From JBOGGX01 sp050744245 (GTDB taxonomy: Bacteria > Actinomycetota > Acidimicrobiia > Acidimicrobiales > JBOGGX01): 36,206 nt of DNA. How positions within the stretch are numbered: the stretch's first letter is position 1; each line of letters begins with the position of its first letter. Position numbers and translations under genes: made by a program. The stretch spans positions 1 to 36,206 of the forward strand of contig JBOGGX010000072.1 in the NCBI GenBank assembly GCA_050744245.1. The letters run 5' to 3'. Under the pieces are notes generated by a model. The model saw only the letters and a program-made list of their open reading frames with translations. It did not search any database and was not told where the DNA came from. Positions 31,858-36,206 of this stretch are shown one piece after another.

Positions 31858-33270
31858 CTAACCGGACGCGCCGCCGGTGAAGCGCCACGACGCCAGGCGG
31901 AGAGCCGGTGCCGCGTAGGCCAACCCGTCGACCTCGGTGGGCACGAACTCGGCTCGGCTCGTCCGACCCAACACCGCGCCGGGGGCCAGCGCCCGCGGGT
32001 ACGACTGGGTGTAGCGGAAGTCCTTCACCGCTCTGGCGATCTTGCCGCCTTCGACGAGCCAGACGCCGTTGCGGGTGAGCCCGGTGACGACCAGCGGTCC
32101 CGGGTCGAGCACGCGGGTGTAGTTGAAGTCGGTGACGAGGATGCCTCGCTCGACCTCGGCCACGAGGTCGTCGATCGTGACTCGGCCCGAGGCGGGCTCG
32201 AGCAGGAGGTTGATCGGCGCCGCGCCAAACGCCTCACCACCGGGGACGGCGTGGCCGGTGCTCTCGACCGCCGCCCCGGCCGCCCCGGCCGCCCCGGCCT
32301 CCTTGGCCGTGCGCCGGTCGTGCGCGACCGCCCGGGTGACGCCGTGCTCGACGAAGACGAACCGCCGCTTGGGAGTGCCCTCGATGTCGAACGGCAGCCC
32401 GGTGGCGTCCGCCGCGATCGGCTCGTCGACGATCGTGACCGTGTCGTCGAACTGCTGCTCGCCGGTCCGGACGAACGACCTGCCCTCGTTGACCGCCCGG
32501 CCGTTGAGCCCGTACAGCGCCATCCACAAGAGAATGTCGACGGCGGCGAACGGCTCGAGGACGACCTCGTACTCGCCCGGCGCCAGCTCGATCGGATCGG
32601 TGCCGGTGCGGGCCTTCGCGGCCGCTTGGGCGCCAAGGGCAGTGCCGTCGACGTCGCCCAGCCGCACCGACATGGCGTGGGCCGAACCGTCGGACGTCCC
32701 CGTGCGGGCGATGCCGTCGGCCGCCGCGCCCGTCGTTGCGCCCGACAGGTGCTGTCCGGCCGAGTTGGCATACACCGCGACGACGTGGGTCGTCCGGCAG
32801 TAGCCGGCGGCTTCCAGTCCTTCGGTGGCGTCGACGAACGCCCGGACGACCTCGGCCCGCTGGGCGGGCGACGCTTCGGCCGTGGCCTGGTCGACGTTCC
32901 CTGACGACACCGCCGGGGCCGGGGAGGAGAGGCCGGCCCAACCCGGGTCGACGGGTTGGACCCGCGCCGCGGCCACCGTCCGCTCGACCAGGCGGGCCAG
33001 GCCGTCGCCGCCGGCCACCCGGGTGGTGGCACCGGTCGCGGTCCGGCCGTCGAGGTGCAGCCGCAGCCGCACCGACGTCGTGGTGTCGGCCACGTTCTGG
33101 TGGATGAAGGAGTTGGCGAACCGGGTCAGGGCCAGCGTGGTGGTCTCGACCGTGACCTCGGTCTCGGCCTCGCCCGCCGTGGCCGACCGCACCAGGTCGA
33201 TGGTCTGCTCGGCCAGGTCGCCGAGGTCGCCGAGGTCGCCCAGGTCGCCCAGGTCCCCGAGGTCGGTCAT
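31858..33270 (-). CDS. tldE: TldE/PmbA-like subunit of the TldD/TldE metalloprotease
   Basis: The 470-residue protein is the partner of TldD in a heterodimeric protease that opens and trims unfolded leader peptides of modified peptides and degrades toxins such as CcdA. Family segments include GLEAAGYCRTTHVVAVYANS, GEYEVVLEPFAAVDILLWMA, and the C-terminal TGLTRNGVWLVEGGKIARAV with FRYTQSYPRALAPGAV. It lacks the HExxxH zinc site, as expected of TldE. ATG 33270 overlaps the tldD stop (ATGA). The N-terminus carries a DLG repeat (residues 3-20), unusual for the family, and a GAAGAAGAA run lies near residue 330. Confidence 0.9.
   Translation of the reverse strand: MTDLGDLGDLGDLGDLGDLAEQTIDLVRSATAGEAETEVTVETTTLALTRFANSFIHQNVADTTTSVRLRLHLDGRTATGATTRVAGGDGLARLVERTVAAARVQPVDPGWAGLSSPAPAVSSGNVDQATAEASPAQRAEVVRAFVDATEGLEAAGYCRTTHVVAVYANSAGQHLSGATTGAAADGIARTGTSDGSAHAMSVRLGDVDGTALGAQAAAKARTGTDPIELAPGEYEVVLEPFAAVDILLWMALYGLNGRAVNEGRSFVRTGEQQFDDTVTIVDEPIAADATGLPFDIEGTPKRRFVFVEHGVTRAVAHDRRTAKEAGAAGAAGAAVESTGHAVPGGEAFGAAPINLLLEPASGRVTIDDLVAEVERGILVTDFNYTRVLDPGPLVVTGLTRNGVWLVEGGKIARAVKDFRYTQSYPRALAPGAVLGRTSRAEFVPTEVDGLAYAAPALRLASWRFTGGASG
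33211..33264 (-). repeat. In-frame 9-bp microsatellite coding for (DLG)n in tldE
   Basis: Six tandem 9-base units (GACCTSGGS type on the coding strand) encode Asp-Leu-Gly at residues 3-20, directly after the start. Units differ at wobble positions. Like the SSG array in crgA, copy number changes would not break the frame. Confidence 0.8.
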
Positions 33271-34709
33271 GCCCTCACCCCCACCCTGACGTTCTGGAAG
33301 CGGGCGGGAACGGCCGGATGTCCGGTGTGGCCGATCTGCATCGGCTGCCCCTTGCCGCAGTTCGGCGTGCCCCAGAGCCGCCACTCCGACTCGTTGCCGA
33401 TCATGTCCATCGACTGCCAGAAGGTGGGGCCGATGCCCGTGTAGGTGGGGTTGCGGAGCATGCGGCCCCTGACCCCGTTCTTGATCTCCCAGGCGATCTC
33501 GCACCCGAACTGGAAGTTCAGCCGCTTGTCGTCGATCGACCACGAACGGTTGGTGGCCATGTAGACGCCCTCGTCGGTCGAGGCGATCATCTCCTCGAGC
33601 GACCGCTCGCCGGGGAGTAGGCCGACGTTGGTCATCCTCACCATCGGGAGCCGCTGCCAGCCGTCGGCTCGCATCGAGCCGCCGTAGTCCAGGCCTGCGA
33701 CCGCGGCCGAGTCGCGTCCGGCGAGCACCCCGACCCAGTTGCCTTCGCGGACGATGTCGCGGCGGACCGCGGGCGTGCCCTCGTCGTCGAACCCGAACGA
33801 GCCGAGGCAGCCGGGCAGGGTCGGGTCGGCGGTGATGTTCATCAGCTCCGAGCCGTAGCGCAGCGATCCCAGCTTCGGCAGCTCGAGCCAGCTGGTGCCG
33901 GCGAAGGCCGCCTCCCACCCGAGGATGCGGTCGAGCTCGATGGCGTGGCCCACCGACTCGTGGATCTGGAGCATGAGCTGGTCGCCGTCGAGGATCAGCG
34001 TGGTGACGCCCTCAGGGCACACGGGTGCGGTGAGCAGCGCCCGCGCCTCCTCGGCCATGCGGGGTGCGTTGGCGGCCAGGTCGAAGGAACGGACCAGCTC
34101 CCACCCCTGGGTGCCGTAGTCGCCGAACGAGTTCGGCCAGCTCCTGCGTTGGGTCTCGCCGTCGCCCACCACCGTGGCCGAGCTGCGGGCCCCGCACTCC
34201 CTGACGTGCTGGTCGATGCGGTGGCCCTCGCTCGACACCAGCCATTTCTTGGTGTCCCAGACGCTGTAGCTGGCCTCGGCGATGTCGGCGCCGCCGTCGG
34301 TCATCAGCTTGGTGACCTCGACCAACAGGTCGCCCTTCTCGGACAAGGGAACCTCGAGCGGGTCGATCTCGCACGGGTTGGCCCACGAGGCCGTGGCCGG
34401 CGACGACGTCACCAGCTCCACCTCGGGGCCGGGCACCGTGGCGCTGGCGAACGCGATCTCGGCCGCCCGCTGCCCGGCCCGTCGCACGGCGGCGTCGCCC
34501 AGGTCGGGCCCGGCGAAGAAGCCCCACGAGGACCCGACGAGGGCCCGCACGCCGAGGCCCTCGTCCTCGCTTTCGGTGAGGGCCTCGATGTCGCCGTTCC
34601 TGGCCGACATCGACTCGCTGCGGTGGTACATCACGCGGGCGTCGGCATAGCGGGCGCCGGCGGCGAGGGCCCCCTCGACCGCGGCGGTGGCGGCATCGAA
34701 TCCTGACAT
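33267..34709 (-). CDS. tldD: TldD metalloprotease catalytic subunit
   Basis: The 480-residue subunit carries the zinc site H250-E251-S-V-G-H255 in LMLQIHESVGHAIELDRILG and the family segments ARNGDIEALTESEDEGLGVR, GFFAGPDLGDAAVRRAGQRA, GTPAVRRDIVREGNWVGVLA and LNFQFGCEIAWEIKNGVRG. It acts with TldE. ATG 34709 lies seven bases after TAGGGT, so tldDE may have its own leaderless promoter although mtnP ends only 20 bp upstream in the same direction. In some bacteria TldDE matures ribosomally made peptides; no such cluster is visible here, so housekeeping proteolysis is the default reading. Confidence 0.94.
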   Translation of the reverse strand: MSGFDAATAAVEGALAAGARYADARVMYHRSESMSARNGDIEALTESEDEGLGVRALVGSSWGFFAGPDLGDAAVRRAGQRAAEIAFASATVPGPEVELVTSSPATASWANPCEIDPLEVPLSEKGDLLVEVTKLMTDGGADIAEASYSVWDTKKWLVSSEGHRIDQHVRECGARSSATVVGDGETQRRSWPNSFGDYGTQGWELVRSFDLAANAPRMAEEARALLTAPVCPEGVTTLILDGDQLMLQIHESVGHAIELDRILGWEAAFAGTSWLELPKLGSLRYGSELMNITADPTLPGCLGSFGFDDEGTPAVRRDIVREGNWVGVLAGRDSAAVAGLDYGGSMRADGWQRLPMVRMTNVGLLPGERSLEEMIASTDEGVYMATNRSWSIDDKRLNFQFGCEIAWEIKNGVRGRMLRNPTYTGIGPTFWQSMDMIGNESEWRLWGTPNCGKGQPMQIGHTGHPAVPARFQNVRVGVRA

Positions 34710-34716
34710 GGGGGCG

Positions 34717-34722
34717 ACCCTA
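34717..34722 (-). promoter_or_regulatory. -10 element TAGGGT for tldD
   Basis: TAGGGT ends seven bases before the tldD ATG with no ribosome-binding site. It lies in the 20-bp gap after mtnP, so its -35 would fall in the end of mtnP. Confidence 0.45.
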
Positions 34723-34729
34723 GCGACCC

Positions 34730-35494
34730 CTACGCGATGCGGGGAACGGCGGCGACCAGGAGGCGGCGGACGGTGTCGACGTTTCTGGCCATCACCTCGA
34801 GCACGGCGTCCATGGTGACCGGCCCGATCTCGTCGACGCCCTCGACACCGGTGTCGTAGTCGGTGATGAGGGCGACGGCCGCGTACGGGATCTCGAGCTC
34901 CTTGGGCAGCACCGCCTCGGGATACTGGGTCATCGAGATCACCTCCCAGCCCTGGGCCTGGTACCACCGGGACTCGGCCCTGGTCGCGAACCTGGGTCCG
35001 GCGATGACGACCACCGTGCCCCGGTCGTGGACCGTGATCCCCTCGGCCCGGCCGGCGTCGATCAACACCCGGCGCAGCCGCTCGTCGTAGGGGTCGGCGA
35101 AGCTGACGTGCCGGACCTCGGGACCGTCGAAGAACGTGTCGGGCCGGCCCCATGTCCGGTCGACGAGCTGGTCGACCACGACGAACTCGCCCGGGTGGAT
35201 GTCGGGTCGGAGCGACCCGGCGGCGAACGACCCGACGATGGCGCCGACGCCCAACTCCCTCATGGCCCAGACGTTGGCCCGGTAGTTGACCCGGTGAGGT
35301 GGCGTGTCGTGCCGGCGGCCGTGTCGGGGCAGGAACGCCACCCGCGCCGCGCCGAGGCGGCCGATGGCGACGGCGGCCGACGGCGACCCGAACGGCGTGT
35401 CGATCTCGACCTCGGTGACGTGGTCGAGGAACTGGTAGAAGCCCGAGCCGCCGAGGACGCCGACGTCGGCTCGGCCGTCGCCGCCTGGGGTCAC
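34730..35494 (-). CDS. mtnP: S-methyl-5'-thioadenosine phosphorylase
   Basis: The 254-residue enzyme phosphorolyses methylthioadenosine to adenine and methylthioribose-1-phosphate in methionine salvage. Diagnostic segments are VLGGSGFYQFL, FLPRHGRRHDTPPHRVNYRA, VGSFAAGSLRPD, the nucleobase site GPRFATRAESRWYQ and SMTQYPEAVLPKELEIPYA. Start GTG 35494 is seven bases after the fmdB stop, with GAGGAG close upstream; a longer frame overlaps fmdB and is spurious. It lies in an operon fmdB-mtnP-(tldD-tldE). Confidence 0.93.
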   Translation of the reverse strand: MTPGGDGRADVGVLGGSGFYQFLDHVTEVEIDTPFGSPSAAVAIGRLGAARVAFLPRHGRRHDTPPHRVNYRANVWAMRELGVGAIVGSFAAGSLRPDIHPGEFVVVDQLVDRTWGRPDTFFDGPEVRHVSFADPYDERLRRVLIDAGRAEGITVHDRGTVVVIAGPRFATRAESRWYQAQGWEVISMTQYPEAVLPKELEIPYAAVALITDYDTGVEGVDEIGPVTMDAVLEVMARNVDTVRRLLVAAVPRIA

Positions 35495-35501
35495 CGGCTC
35501 C

Positions 35502-35846
35502 TCAGGCCGACTTGGCGGTGCCGCGGCCCGACGACGAGGACGAGGTCGAGCTCGCATCGGAGCTCGAGCTCGATGTCGATGTCGAGGACTCTGAGCCGCC
35601 GGAGGTGGACGAGCTCGAGGCGGCCGCGGCATCTGCGGTCTTCTTGGTCTTGCCCTTGCCGTTGCCCGCCGTCCTGCTGTCGGTGCGGTAGAACCCGGAT
35701 CCCTTGAGCACCACACCCACCGGCGAGAACACCTTGCGCAGCGGACCACCGCAGACGAGGCAGTCGCTGAGCGAGGGATCGGTGAACGACTGCACCACCT
35801 CCAGCTCGTTCCCGCACTCCCTGCACCGGTACTCGTAGGTCGGCAT
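35502..35846 (-). CDS. FmdB-family zinc-ribbon protein
   Basis: The 114-residue protein begins MPTYEYRCRECGNELEVVQS and has a second pair in DCLVCGGPLRKVFSP, the CxxC-CxxC zinc ribbon of the FmdB (putative regulatory) family, followed by VVLKGSGFYRTDSR. The last about 45 residues are a Ser/Thr-rich low-complexity tail. ATG 35846 has GGAGGA seven bases upstream; an earlier ATG at 35897 would give a non-homologous extension. First gene of the mtnP/tldDE operon and divergent from plsY. Confidence 0.9.
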   Translation of the reverse strand: MPTYEYRCRECGNELEVVQSFTDPSLSDCLVCGGPLRKVFSPVGVVLKGSGFYRTDSRTAGNGKGKTKKTADAAAASSSSTSGGSESSTSTSSSSSDASSTSSSSSGRGTAKSA

Positions 35847-35951
35847 CGCGTGGTCCTCCGTCGCCGCCTCCTGGCACTCAGAGGAGGCGACTGCCAAGGA
35901 TACCCCGGAACCCCGCCCGCGGTTCCGGTCCCATTGCGGGTCGTCGCCCTT

Positions 35952-35957
35952 TACGAT
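35952..35957 (+). promoter_or_regulatory. -10 element TACGAT for plsY
   Basis: TACGAT ends nine bases before the plsY ATG, again without a ribosome-binding site. Confidence 0.4.
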
Positions 35958-35966
35958 GCCTGGACG

Positions 35967-36206
35967 ATGCTGCTGAGCGTCCTGGTCGTGATCGCGGCCT
36001 ATTTGGCCGGCACCTTTCCGACCGCGCTGATCGTCGGCCGCCGGCTCGGGTTCGACGCGACGACCGCCGGCTCTGGCAATCCGGGTGCATCCAACGCCTA
36101 CCGCGTCGGCGGCCGCCGGGCCGGCCTCCTCGTTTTCGCCGGCGACCTGCTCAAGGGGGCCCTGGCCGCCGGCCTGGGGCTGGCGGTCGGCGGGCGGGCC
36201 CTCGGC
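35967..36206 (+). CDS. plsY: Glycerol-3-phosphate acyltransferase PlsY, N-terminal part
   Basis: The first 80 residues of a membrane acyltransferase that transfers acyl groups from acyl-phosphate to glycerol-3-phosphate in phospholipid synthesis. The first helix (LLSVLVVIAAYLAGTFPTAL), the catalytic-loop motif GSGNPGASNAYRVGGRRAG and the start of the GDLLKGALAAGLGLAVGG segment are clear. The gene runs off the right edge. Confidence 0.93.
   Translation, partial: MLLSVLVVIAAYLAGTFPTALIVGRRLGFDATTAGSGNPGASNAYRVGGRRAGLLVFAGDLLKGALAAGLGLAVGGRALG

Overview
The window reads as ordinary chromosome of a high-GC actinobacterium. The strongest marker is 0.8-9.4 kb: fhaA, fhaB, pstP, rodA, pbpA and pknB in one direction, then an opposing pabA/trpG-type glutamine amidotransferase and a divergent crgA. 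This is the gene order known near the replication origin of Mycobacterium and Streptomyces, but here without pknA and with a very short FhaA. A FliA-like sigma factor and a CpaB/FlgA-like SAF protein would suit a deep-branching class such as Acidimicrobiia; that placement is inference.

Layout. 0-0.8 kb: start of a TetR repressor with its operator, a gene-free stretch carrying insertion-sequence-like tandem repeats, and tRNA-Leu(CAG). 0.8-9.4 kb: the serine/threonine kinase, phosphatase and peptidoglycan-elongation cluster, in which PknB and PstP act as opposing enzymes, FhaA/FhaB as phosphothreonine readers, RodA/PbpA as glycan polymerase and transpeptidase, and CrgA as a division-site protein. 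9.4-12.1 kb: an S66 LD-carboxypeptidase, two fused and frameshifted gene remnants (SARP regulator and methyltransferase), and a small membrane zinc-ribbon protein. 12.1-15.3 kb: divergent thiolase and long-chain acyl-CoA ligase around a TetR-type palindrome, probably a fatty-acid degradation unit. 15.3-18.5 kb: an EamA transporter, a UBP-type zinc-finger reading frame without a normal start codon, a membrane-anchored GH43-like enzyme and a Pr6Pr-type membrane protein.

18.56-21.99 kb: a small integrated element bounded by a 60-bp exact duplication of the 3' part of tRNA-Ala(UGC). It holds a truncated tyrosine integrase, cutA, and a visibly lower-GC core encoding a secreted, extremely aromatic protein (frameshifted just after its signal peptide) and a stand-alone Clp-N-like protein. 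It is the most unusual part of the window.

22.1-36.2 kb: mostly intact core genes: a lipid-anchorless PQQ-type propeller, a 51-aa membrane peptide next to a bPH2 protein, an ankyrin/MarR divergent pair with nested palindromes, a HisN-type phosphatase with DsbB and a thioredoxin-fold partner, CorA, the FliA-like sigma factor, a saccharopine-dehydrogenase-like protein, the SAF protein, TldD/TldE, MTA phosphorylase, an FmdB zinc ribbon and the start of plsY. A recurrent theme is a TAnnnT hexamer 6-10 bases upstream of the start codon without a Shine-Dalgarno sequence, which points to many leaderless mRNAs.
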